Below are positions 1 to 6,926 of a DNA stretch of 51,905 bases, piece after piece. Every line of letters begins with the position of its first letter. The first letter of the stretch is position 1. The notes under the pieces are model-generated. The model ran no database searches, was not told the DNA's origin, and was given only the letters and a program-made list of their open reading frames with translations. The DNA comes from Lachnospiraceae bacterium (GTDB taxonomy: Bacteria > Bacillota > Clostridia > Lachnospirales > Lachnospiraceae). The DNA is taken from the NCBI GenBank assembly GCA_016287675.1, contig JAEFAR010000015.1, positions 1 through 51,905 of the forward strand, written 5' to 3'. A program made the translations under genes and the position numbers.

Positions 1-93
1 CCCTAACCCCGTCCCCAAAGGCTCAAAAAGTGAACCCCTAACCCCGTCCCCGGGTGTCAAAAAGTGAGCCTATAACCCCGTCCCCGGGTGTCA
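1..93 (-). repeat. Array of three GC-rich REP-like units (first cut by window edge)
   Basis: Three tandem copies of a unit that on the minus strand reads TGACACCCGGGGACGGGG, then TTA, a variable 3-prime arm ending in TCA, and a short T-rich spacer. Related units occur at 6324-6508, 41957-41986 and 46772-46800. The array starts exactly at the stop codon of the VanZ-like gene, so its first TGA is that gene's stop. This layout resembles REP elements mobilised by Y1 transposases, which is an inference because no such transposase is in the window. Confidence 0.85.
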
Positions 94-618
94 TTTTTGT
101 TTTACCTTTCGTACTATAAAATATATCACTGCGCCCAGCGCAGCACCTGTAGTGTTCAGGATCAGATCGTCCACATCGGAGCACCTGTCGTAGAGCGCCA
201 ACTGGCTGATCTCGATGAACAGCGACACGCCGAAGCCGGCCAGCAGCGTTTTCCAAAAACTGTTAAGTTTCTTAAAGTAAAAGGGCATCAATATTCCCAT
301 GGGAATAAAGACTGCTATGTTTCCGAAGACATTGATCCACCAGCCCGGATATCTTTCACGTAAAAATGTGAAAGCGGAATAGTTGATATTAAAGGGCAGG
401 ATCTGTTCAAAATCCACCACCATTCTCACCAGCCGCCCGTCCGGCGAAGTGAAAGGGAAATAAACTCCCCTCACCAGAAGCATTATATAGGCGAAAAATG
501 CGAAAAGCTTGAGTTCATGCGAAAAAACAACTGAACCCGATTTCGAGCATATGACCAGTCGAGCCACTATCCACGCCAATATTGCAATTATAAGTAATCC
601 TACAAATGTCATTTCCAT
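91..618 (-). CDS. VanZ-like membrane protein
   Basis: Small integral membrane protein of the VanZ-like family (175 residues). Visible are an N-terminal hydrophobic segment, two or three further membrane segments, and the family signature near the C-terminus, where an SQL-x-R-x-x-D-x-DDLI-x-NT-x-G pattern precedes the last membrane span. The family is named for VanZ, which raises teicoplanin resistance, but most members have no known function. I chose the ATG at 618 because a strong GGAGGTGA ribosome site sits 4 bases upstream; a longer reading from 666 lacks one. It follows the spermidine-synthase-like gene by 58 bases and is probably cotranscribed. Its TGA stop is supplied by the first three bases of the repeat array at 1-93, so the native C-terminus may have been altered by repeat insertion. 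Confidence 0.85.
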   Translation of the reverse strand: MEMTFVGLLIIAILAWIVARLVICSKSGSVVFSHELKLFAFFAYIMLLVRGVYFPFTSPDGRLVRMVVDFEQILPFNINYSAFTFLRERYPGWWINVFGNIAVFIPMGILMPFYFKKLNSFWKTLLAGFGVSLFIEISQLALYDRCSDVDDLILNTTGAALGAVIYFIVRKVKQK

Positions 619-676
619 AACATCACCTCCCTCTGATAACCCGCAAAAATCAAAGGTTCGTTTCACATTTTATCAA

Positions 677-2284
677 TTACCAGGCTTCCATCAAAGCTTC
701 CAGCCCGCCTTCTTCATAAATATCCTTGTAATAAGCCACTTCCGAACGGATCAGTTCGTCGATGACCCTCATGCCCAGCAGTTCCACCGGAGCCTTGTCA
801 TCCGTCATGAGATAATCCCCCGCTTCATAGGCCTGAAGCCCGGATGCGGCACTTTGGATCATTCCCGACAGCCCCGCGTCCTCTTCCTTCTCAAGATTTA
901 GAGCGAGGCGATCCATGATCCCCGGATCCATGGAAGCGTAAAGCTCGCGATTGGTGGATCCTCTCACGTTGGCAGTATACACTGTGGGAAACACGCTTGC
1001 GATGGTATCGGAAAGGTACTGGTTTATATTTCCTTCCTCTTCGCCCCTCATGTTCATGTTCACCACCATGACCCCGTCAGGCGTCAGGTGATCCCGCACC
1101 AGCGTAAAAAATTCCACGGAGGACATCTGGAAGGGTATGGTGATATCCTGGTAGGCATCCACCATTATCACGTCATATCTCTCCTCGACGGCGTTCATAT
1201 AGGCCCGCCCGTCATAGGTGAACACCGGAACATCCGAAGGCAGTTCAAAGTATTCCACCGCCAGGTCCGTGATCTTCTGATCGATCTCAACCCCCACGAT
1301 GTCCGTATTATCAAAGTAACGCTTGCACTGGGTGGCAAAGGTGCCCGTACCGTTTCCAAGGATCAATATCTTAAGCTCCTCCTTTTCGTTCACACCGCTC
1401 ATAAAAGGCGCCACCATGGCATAGTCATAGTACATGCCGGTAAGGCCCTTGTCTTTAAGGTAAACGGACTGGACTCCGAAGAGCACATTGGTGGAAAGCA
1501 CCACTCTTTTGCTGTTTTCGTAGACCTGAAGATAATTGTACACCGACTCGCCCTCATAAGTGAGATCGGATTCCCAAAACGCGAAGCTGTTGCTATGGCC
1601 AAAAAAGCAGCAAAGTATGAAAAGAACGATACTAATGGGTACCTTTTTGGCCTTGGTAAAATTTACCTTTGAGCTCACGAAATATATGATGCAGAGGATC
1701 AGTAATATGCCCGCAAAGATCAGGAAGGTAACGGAGGTTCCCACGGTAGGGATGCTGATAAAGGTGGGAACAAAGGTTCCGATGATGCTTCCGATGGTAT
1801 TGAACGCATTCAGCTTACCTACCACGCTTCCGCTGTCATCCAGGCTGTCCACGGAAAATTTCACCAGGGAAGGTGTTACCGTACCCAGCAGGAAAAGGGG
1901 AAATACGAAGATCACCATGCAGGCCGCAAAAGCCGCGATGACCAGGAAATTTGAATTGACCGCAAACACCAAAAGGGCCGAAATGCCCATTATGATGTAT
2001 TTTCCCACCGCAGGGATGGCAGCGATCCAGACGGCCGCAATGACTATCCGTGCATATAATCTGTCGGGGTTTGGGTCTTTGTCCGCTTTACGTCCGCCGT
2101 AAAGGTTGCCCAGCGCCATTGCGATCATAATGGTTCCGATGATGATGGTCCACACGATCTGAGAGGAACTGAAGTAAGGTGCCAAAAGCCTGCTTGCACC
2201 AAGTTCTACCGCCATTACCGACATACCGGCAAAAAACTCGGTGAGATAGAGATAGATCTTGTTTCTTAATATTGGTCTGTCCAT
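677..2284 (-). CDS. Fused MFS-type membrane / spermidine synthase-like protein
   Basis: A 535-residue protein with an N-terminal membrane half (about seven or eight hydrophobic spans, starting after the EFFAGMSVMAVELGASRL motif) and a C-terminal cytosolic half with a spermidine synthase/SAM-methyltransferase fold: ILGNGTGTFATQ as the glycine-rich loop, VGVEID as the acidic ribose-binding strand end, and VIMVDAYQD. Proteins of this fused type are common in bacteria; whether they make polyamines is unproven, so I call it by architecture only. I chose the ATG at 2284. The longer reading from 2326 would begin inside the right end of the IS607-like element, so that insertion has probably replaced the native upstream region. 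Only a weak ribosome site (GAGTGG) is visible. The VanZ-like gene follows. Confidence 0.85.
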   Translation of the reverse strand: MDRPILRNKIYLYLTEFFAGMSVMAVELGASRLLAPYFSSSQIVWTIIIGTIMIAMALGNLYGGRKADKDPNPDRLYARIVIAAVWIAAIPAVGKYIIMGISALLVFAVNSNFLVIAAFAACMVIFVFPLFLLGTVTPSLVKFSVDSLDDSGSVVGKLNAFNTIGSIIGTFVPTFISIPTVGTSVTFLIFAGILLILCIIYFVSSKVNFTKAKKVPISIVLFILCCFFGHSNSFAFWESDLTYEGESVYNYLQVYENSKRVVLSTNVLFGVQSVYLKDKGLTGMYYDYAMVAPFMSGVNEKEELKILILGNGTGTFATQCKRYFDNTDIVGVEIDQKITDLAVEYFELPSDVPVFTYDGRAYMNAVEERYDVIMVDAYQDITIPFQMSSVEFFTLVRDHLTPDGVMVVNMNMRGEEEGNINQYLSDTIASVFPTVYTANVRGSTNRELYASMDPGIMDRLALNLEKEEDAGLSGMIQSAASGLQAYEAGDYLMTDDKAPVELLGMRVIDELIRSEVAYYKDIYEEGGLEALMEAW

Positions 2285-2330
2285 GGTGCTGCCACTCAAA
2301 ATGTGTTTAAATGTGCTCAAACACATCGAG

Positions 2331-2474
2331 AAATTGAAGTCCTCACGGATACTTCTTACTGCTTCAACGTGTATGCTTTGGCGATTACAAGTAATACGCT
2401 ACTTGCAGGTTTTTGTACACTCCACAGTCGTAAATTCCCGAAATAGCCTTCGGTACATACTTACGTTTGCGTGA
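2331..2474 (-). ncRNA. Candidate TnpB guide RNA (omega/reRNA) scaffold
   Basis: About 140 noncoding bases directly after the tnpB stop codon, ending in a hairpin (2335-2354, minus: GAAG-TA-TCC-GTGA-GGA-CTTC). In IS200/IS605 and IS607 families the TnpB guide RNA is made from the 3-prime end of tnpB through the right element end, and the guide is the flanking DNA just beyond it. Here the guide would lie near 2310-2330, just upstream of the MFS/spermidine-synthase gene. Position and hairpin are seen; the function is inferred from the family. Confidence 0.5.
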
Positions 2475-3635
2475 TCATGCAACTTCGTAAGTCACAGCAT
2501 CTCTAAGGTTAAGACTTGCATTGAAATCCCTATCTTCAACATAGCCACACGCACAGCGATATATTCTATCTGAAAGCTTTAAATCTTTCTTGATAGTACC
2601 GCAGCAATGACATATCTTGGATGATGGATACCATCTAGCTACAATCCTTAATTCAATACCGTTATCATCACATTTAGACTTTAGTTTATTTCTAAACTCA
2701 CGGAATTTCTGTGATGCAACTCCTTTTGAAAGATGTCTGTTCTTCATCATACCTGATACATTCAGATCCTCAATAGTTATGTAAGATGGCTTGGTTTTCA
2801 CTATCTCAGCTATCGTCTTATTGATGTGATCAGTGCGGATATCATCTATCCTATGATGAAGTTTCTGTACCTTGAGTTTTTGTTTTTGCAGATTTCTTTG
2901 AGTGGACTCTCCTTTCTTTAAATTTTCATATTTGCGGGAGAGACATTTTTGCTCTCTGCACAGTTGTTTTTCCAGTTTCCTTAACCTTGCTGACTTATTG
3001 ATGTTCTTATATGTTTTTCCATTTGACAGGATCGCTAAGTCTTTGAGCCCCAGATCGATCCCGATACCATCATTGCAATTATTAGCAATCTTGGCATCAG
3101 GGACTTCAATAAGGACTGATACATAATATCTGCCTGCCTTGATAGAAACTGTACCGCTTATGATCCTCCAACCATCTTTGGTCGTGGGGATATAACCTTT
3201 TTCTTTAATACGTACCCAGCCTAAAGTCGGTATGTTTATCCGATGCCTTTCGCAAGTGCAATCTTTCGGATTATTCTTTACGAAATACATCTTCACATCG
3301 GACTTCCCTTTCTTTTTGAAGTTAGGAAAAGCACTCTGATGTCTGAAAAATCTTGTAAATGCAGTACATCCATCTTCAATCGACTTCTTTACGGCTTTTG
3401 AATATACTTCTTTAATCCATACTTTATCAGGGTTATTAGGAATATACTCATTATTGAGCCAAACGCTAAAACTTTTTCCGGTCATAAAGTTTTCGCCTTT
3501 ATCATGCAGTGCCTTGTTATGACCGAGGTAGAAGTTATAGACGTATCTGCAAGTACCGATGGTCTTATTGATCTTGACTTTCTGCTCGGCTGTCGGGTTT
3601 ATTTCCGTCTTGAAGCTCTTTAGCAATTTCCTCAT
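2475..3635 (-). CDS. tnpB: TnpB, RNA-guided nuclease of an IS607-family element
   Basis: A 386-residue TnpB from the ATG at 3635. The RuvC-like active site is complete: Asp in GIDLGLKD (about residue 194), Glu in TIEDLNVSGM (about 288) and Asp in RDFNASLNL (about 368). Between the last two lies a four-cysteine zinc ribbon (CHCCG and CACG). TnpB proteins are guided DNA nucleases that use a short RNA from the right end of the element and help keep the element after excision; they are ancestors of Cas12. The start overlaps the end of tnpA by 71 bases. AAGGAG directly abuts this ATG, so a slightly earlier non-ATG start or translational coupling is possible; an upstream in-frame ATG at 3746 would add 37 residues that do not look like TnpB. 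Confidence 0.92.
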   Translation of the reverse strand: MRKLLKSFKTEINPTAEQKVKINKTIGTCRYVYNFYLGHNKALHDKGENFMTGKSFSVWLNNEYIPNNPDKVWIKEVYSKAVKKSIEDGCTAFTRFFRHQSAFPNFKKKGKSDVKMYFVKNNPKDCTCERHRINIPTLGWVRIKEKGYIPTTKDGWRIISGTVSIKAGRYYVSVLIEVPDAKIANNCNDGIGIDLGLKDLAILSNGKTYKNINKSARLRKLEKQLCREQKCLSRKYENLKKGESTQRNLQKQKLKVQKLHHRIDDIRTDHINKTIAEIVKTKPSYITIEDLNVSGMMKNRHLSKGVASQKFREFRNKLKSKCDDNGIELRIVARWYPSSKICHCCGTIKKDLKLSDRIYRCACGYVEDRDFNASLNLRDAVTYEVA

Positions 3636-4236
3636 CTCCTTGTATTTGTTTTTTATACTTACGAAGTCCGTACAACCTACAAGAGAAAACGTGGAGTATG
3701 GATACAATATCCTGCACGAGTTCTTCTTGTGGTGATAGTTCTTCATTGTTCACTACCACTATGGTTGTATTGAACTTCATACAGTATTTTTCAAACCAAT
3801 CATAGCCAAATCTGATGAATCTATCTTTGTGTGTAACTATGATAGTTTTGATTTTTTGTTCCATTACTTCATCTAATAGTTGATTCCACTTTTCACGGTT
3901 GTAGTTAAGACCACTTCCATAATCTTCAATGCATTGATCTACAATAATACCTTTGGCATTGCAAAACTGTCGCAAGAATGTTACTTGATTTTTCAAGTCA
4001 TCTTTTTGGTTTCTTGTAGACACTCTGGCATAAATGACAATCTGACGGTTATCGTTTTCAGTATTTATACCCTTAAACCGAAGATATTGGTCATAAGTGT
4101 AATAACGCCTATCAGTTGGAGTTCGATTTGCTTTTAGAGTTCCTTCCCTGTCCCATCGTTGTAACGTCTTTACAGAGACACCCAGCAATTCAGCAAAATC
4201 TTTTGGTTTGTAATTAGTGATATTAGAAGTGTTCAT
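3565..4236 (-). CDS. tnpA: IS607-family serine recombinase TnpA
   Basis: A 223-residue recombinase with an N-terminal MerR-like helix-turn-helix (KDFAELLGVSVKTLQRWDREG, split here as KDFAELLGVS and VKTLQRWDREG) followed by a serine resolvase domain. The catalytic serine is in IYARVSTRNQ (about residue 72) and the conserved arginines follow in HKDRFIRFG. DNA-binding domain first and catalytic domain second is the IS607 order. It catalyses excision and integration of the element. The start at 4236 is chosen because GGAGG lies 9 bases upstream; the longer reading from 4269 has no ribosome site. The C-terminal 24 codons overlap tnpB in another frame. Confidence 0.92.
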   Translation of the reverse strand: MNTSNITNYKPKDFAELLGVSVKTLQRWDREGTLKANRTPTDRRYYTYDQYLRFKGINTENDNRQIVIYARVSTRNQKDDLKNQVTFLRQFCNAKGIIVDQCIEDYGSGLNYNREKWNQLLDEVMEQKIKTIIVTHKDRFIRFGYDWFEKYCMKFNTTIVVVNNEELSPQEELVQDIVSILHVFSCRLYGLRKYKKQIQGDEEIAKELQDGNKPDSRAESQDQ

Positions 4237-4393
4237 AATAGCATCCTCCATAAGCATATTTAAACACATTCAATCACTAATGTCTACATATATAATTACT
4301 TAATTTTCCTCCTTTTTAAACTGAAAGGCCTATGCCTTTAATGATGAACAAAAATATTTTAGACGAAATTTATTTCTGACGCAACGGGAATTA

Positions 4394-4423
4394 TTGATTA
4401 AAAACATTTTTTAGTTGTATAAT
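4394..4423 (+). promoter_or_regulatory. SigA-type promoter for the aldo/keto reductase gene
   Basis: TTGATT (4394-4399), an 18-base spacer and a consensus TATAAT (4418-4423), 41 bases before the start codon at 4465. A strong TAGGAGGA ribosome site at 4451-4458 precedes the ATG. Confidence 0.7.
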
Positions 4424-4464
4424 AAAAAGACAACCATGTTCTTTTTTTGTTAGGAGGATCTTTA

Positions 4465-5595
4465 ATGGAGAATAATAAGTTTTTTCCGGAAGTGCACGGT
4501 AACCTGGGGTTTGGTTGTATGAGACTGCCCATGAACGGCGATAAAGTGGATTACGACGAATTCATTAAAATGGCCGATGCCTTTACCGATGCGGGCTTCA
4601 ACTACTTTGATACCGCCCACGGATATATTTCCGGAAAATCTGAGACAGCAATACGTGACTGTGTTGCGGGTAGATATGCCAGGAGTAAATTCCTGCTTGC
4701 CAACAAGCTGACAGAGCCCTATTTCAACTCGCAGGAGGAGATCCGTCCTTTTGTTGAATCCCAGCTCAGGCTTTGCGGCGTTGACTATTTTGATTTTTAT
4801 CTTATGCATGCCCAGAATGCAAAGAATTACAAGAAATTCACCAGATGCAAGGCTTACGAGACCTGCTACGGACTTAAAGAAGCGGGGCTTATCCGCCATT
4901 TCGGCCTGTCCTTCCATGACAAGGCGGGTGTGCTGGACATGATACTGACCGAACATCCCGAGGTGGAGTTCGTGCAGATACAGTTCAATTACCTGGATTA
5001 CAACGATCCGGGCGTGGAAAGCCGTAAATGCTACGAAGTCTGCGTAAAACACAACAAGCCCGTGGTGGTAATGGAACCCGTGAAGGGCGGAAATCTCGTG
5101 AATTTCCGGCCTGAAGCGGATAAGGTGCTGAGAGACCTTAACGGCGGAAGCAACGCCAGCTATGCCATCCGTTTTGCGGCCACTCCGCCCATGATGTCCA
5201 CCGTGCTTTCCGGCATGAGCAACATGGAGCAGATGCTTGACAATATTTCAGCCATGAAGGATTTTAAGCCAGTTTCCGAAAAGGAGAACGAGGCTTTGGC
5301 CAAGGTCTGCAGCATCCTGAAGCAACAGGATCTGATCCCCTGCACCTCCTGCCGTTATTGCGTGGAGGAGAACGAGTGCCCTAAGAAGATCCGTATCCCG
5401 GATATGTTCTCGGCGCTCAATACTCAGGAAGCTTTTAAGGACGAAAAGCCCAAGGCCTACTACAACAATACACTTATCGCAAACGGTAACGGAAAGGCTT
5501 CCGACTGCATACGCTGCGGCAAGTGCGAGAAGGTGTGTCCTCAGCACCTGCCTATACGCGAACTTCTCACCAAGGTTGCGGCAGCCTTTGAATAA
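4465..5595 (+). CDS. Aldo/keto reductase with C-terminal 4Fe-4S cluster domain
   Basis: A 376-residue cytosolic oxidoreductase. The aldo/keto reductase barrel covers roughly residues 1-285 with the usual active-site groups: Asp and Tyr in FDTAHGY, Lys in LLANKL and His in YLMHAQ. The last 90 residues form a ferredoxin-like part with two cysteine groups, C-x2-C-x2-C in PCTSCRYCVEENECPK and C-x2-C-x2-C-x3-CP in CIRCGKCEKVCP, expected to carry [4Fe-4S] clusters. Such fusions are common in anaerobic Firmicutes and presumably reduce carbonyl compounds with electrons from NAD(P)H or ferredoxin; the substrate is unknown. The start at 4465 follows a strong AGGAGG site. The YugP-like protease begins 27 bases after its stop. 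Confidence 0.9.
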   Translation: MENNKFFPEVHGNLGFGCMRLPMNGDKVDYDEFIKMADAFTDAGFNYFDTAHGYISGKSETAIRDCVAGRYARSKFLLANKLTEPYFNSQEEIRPFVESQLRLCGVDYFDFYLMHAQNAKNYKKFTRCKAYETCYGLKEAGLIRHFGLSFHDKAGVLDMILTEHPEVEFVQIQFNYLDYNDPGVESRKCYEVCVKHNKPVVVMEPVKGGNLVNFRPEADKVLRDLNGGSNASYAIRFAATPPMMSTVLSGMSNMEQMLDNISAMKDFKPVSEKENEALAKVCSILKQQDLIPCTSCRYCVEENECPKKIRIPDMFSALNTQEAFKDEKPKAYYNNTLIANGNGKASDCIRCGKCEKVCPQHLPIRELLTKVAAAFE

Positions 5596-5622
5596 ATTAA
5601 GTTTTAAGGGAAAGAGGGAAAC

Positions 5623-6315
5623 ATGGACGATTATTATTTTATATCCTATGGCCTGGTGATCATCGGTTTTTTGATCACTCTGGCGGCAGAAATAAATGTC
5701 AAGTCGACATTTAAGAGATACAGCAAAGTAATGAATTCCAGAGGACTTACGGGTGCGGACGCAGCAAGCATGATACTTTCAAACGCAGGTATCACCGATG
5801 TGCAGATCGCTCCCGTAGGGGGAAGCCTTACGGATCACTATTCACCCGGGGAAAAAGTGCTGAGGCTGTCTCAGACGGTTTTCGGATCCACATCCGTGGC
5901 TGCCGTGGGGATCGCTGCTCACGAATGCGGCCATGCCATCCAGCACAAAGAAGGCTACAATCCTTTAAGACTTCGTACCGCTTCGGGCATACTTGCCAAT
6001 GTGGGTTCATGGTTTTCCTGGCCGCTGATCGTCATCGGTCTTGGCTTTGGCTTTTTGGGCCTTGCTCAGGCAGGCGTCATACTTTTCTCTTTTGTAGTGC
6101 TCTTCCAGCTGGTTACACTGCCGGTGGAATTTGATGCATCAAGAAGAGCGGTACTCATTATGGAGACTTCGGGATTATTGTCCACGGAAGAGCTTTCCGC
6201 TTCCAAAAAGGTACTGACCGCCGCCGCCCTGACTTACCTGGCAGCGCTTCTCTCCACTATCCTTCAGCTTTTGAGGCTGATCATGATAGTCGGCGGAGGA
6301 AGAAGAAGAGACTAA
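5623..6315 (+). CDS. YugP-like membrane zinc metallopeptidase
   Basis: A 230-residue membrane protein. Residues 7-24 form a membrane span, the zinc-binding HExxH motif appears as AAHECGHAIQH (about residues 98-108), and three or more hydrophobic spans follow (GSWFSWPLIVIGLGFGFLG and later segments). This is the neutral zinc metallopeptidase family of Bacillus subtilis YugP, conserved in Firmicutes; its substrate is not established. The length is normal for the family. A GAGGGAAAC ribosome site precedes the ATG and the gene is probably cotranscribed with the aldo/keto reductase. The repeat array at 6324-6508 begins 8 bases after the stop. Confidence 0.9.
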   Translation: MDDYYFISYGLVIIGFLITLAAEINVKSTFKRYSKVMNSRGLTGADAASMILSNAGITDVQIAPVGGSLTDHYSPGEKVLRLSQTVFGSTSVAAVGIAAHECGHAIQHKEGYNPLRLRTASGILANVGSWFSWPLIVIGLGFGFLGLAQAGVILFSFVVLFQLVTLPVEFDASRRAVLIMETSGLLSTEELSASKKVLTAAALTYLAALLSTILQLLRLIMIVGGGRRRD

Positions 6316-6323
6316 AACGAAAA

Positions 6324-6508
6324 TGACACCCGGGGACGGGGTTGGGGGCTCAGTTTTTGACACCCGGGGACGGGGTTAGGGGTTCACTTTTTGAGCCTTT
6401 GGGGACGGGGTTAGGGTGTCACTTTTTGACCCTTTGGGGACGGGGTTAGAGGTTCATTTTTCGGCGCGCAGCGCCAAAATGAACCTCTAACCCCGTCCCC
6501 GGGTGTCA
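6324..6508. repeat. Array of REP-like units including a perfect 25-bp inverted repeat
   Basis: Four plus-strand units (starting at about 6324, 6358, 6393 and 6427) and a fifth in inverse orientation. The last two form a perfect inverted repeat: 6436-6460 pairs with 6476-6500. Inside, GGCGC pairs with GCGCC around a GCA loop, so the transcript could fold into a roughly 30-bp hairpin. The array fills the gap between two convergent genes. From each side the first unit begins with TGACACCCGGGGACGGGG read in the direction of that gene. Confidence 0.9.
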
Positions 6509-6520
6509 TTATCTCGATTA

Positions 6521-6832
6521 CTAAAGGATTTTATATACCCAGTAGTAAATGAACTTCCTCCACCCCGGATCGCCGTAATCGCTGAGATCCACGCCGTTGT
6601 CGCAGCTGTTGTACATGACCTTGGCGATCTTCGTATTTCTTATGAATTTCGGGAATTTGGGGATCAGCACATATACATAGTGATGGGAATAGATCTCCGC
6701 CGCCATCTGAAGCGGAGTATGCCCTGTGATCCTGCCGCTTTCAATGATCTCCGTGGCAATCTCAAGACATCTTTTTTTGTCTCCGTATTCATCTTTCATA
6801 CCGATATTGATGTTTCTTATCTCTTTTTCCAT
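6521..6832 (-). CDS. Hypothetical protein, 103 residues
   Basis: I do not recognise this protein. It is soluble in appearance, with no signal peptide or membrane span. It has an acidic N-terminal half (MEKEIRNINIGMKDEYG) and an aromatic, basic C-terminus (GWRKFIYYWVYKIL). The start at 6832 is chosen because GGAGAGATT precedes the ATG with good spacing; an ATG at 6856 would add eight residues without a ribosome site. It is flanked upstream by the terminator at 6864-6900, so it probably has its own weak promoter or relies on read-through. Its stop lies 12 bases from the REP-like array. Confidence 0.6.
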   Translation of the reverse strand: MEKEIRNINIGMKDEYGDKKRCLEIATEIIESGRITGHTPLQMAAEIYSHHYVYVLIPKFPKFIRNTKIAKVMYNSCDNGVDLSDYGDPGWRKFIYYWVYKIL

Positions 6833-6863
6833 AATCTCTCCATAACCCTTTATCATTTAATTA

Positions 6864-6900
6864 AAGGGGAGATTGCCGTCACACGGTAACTCCCCTTTTT
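6864..6900. terminator. Bidirectional intrinsic terminator
   Basis: An AAGGGGAG...CTCCCCTTTTT hairpin with inner pairing CCG/CGG around a short loop. T-rich tracts lie on both strands, TTTTT after the stem on plus and TTTAATTAAA on minus. On the minus strand it closes the transcript ending in the GH51 gene. Confidence 0.75.
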
Positions 6901-6926
6901 CATTACATTATTTTATCTGCTTTTTC

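Larger units (their letters stand above)
2331..4290 (-). mobile_element. IS607-family insertion sequence (tnpA + tnpB)
   Basis: A two-gene element: a MerR-helix/serine recombinase (tnpA) overlapping a tnpB. Its composition is visibly more AT-rich than the flanking genes. Both edges carry an ATGTGTTT(A/G)A motif (minus strand, near 4269 and 2326), and at the right edge it is part of a palindrome with AAACACAT. IS607 elements lack long terminal inverted repeats and make no clear target duplication, so the exact ends cannot be fixed from one copy; about 20-40 bases of uncertainty remain on each side. Both ORFs are full length, so the element may be active. Confidence 0.8.

Noticed and set aside
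6324-6508. CRISPR array
   Set aside because: Repeats are directly adjacent with 5-8-base T-rich spacers and include an inverted copy; no cas genes are near.
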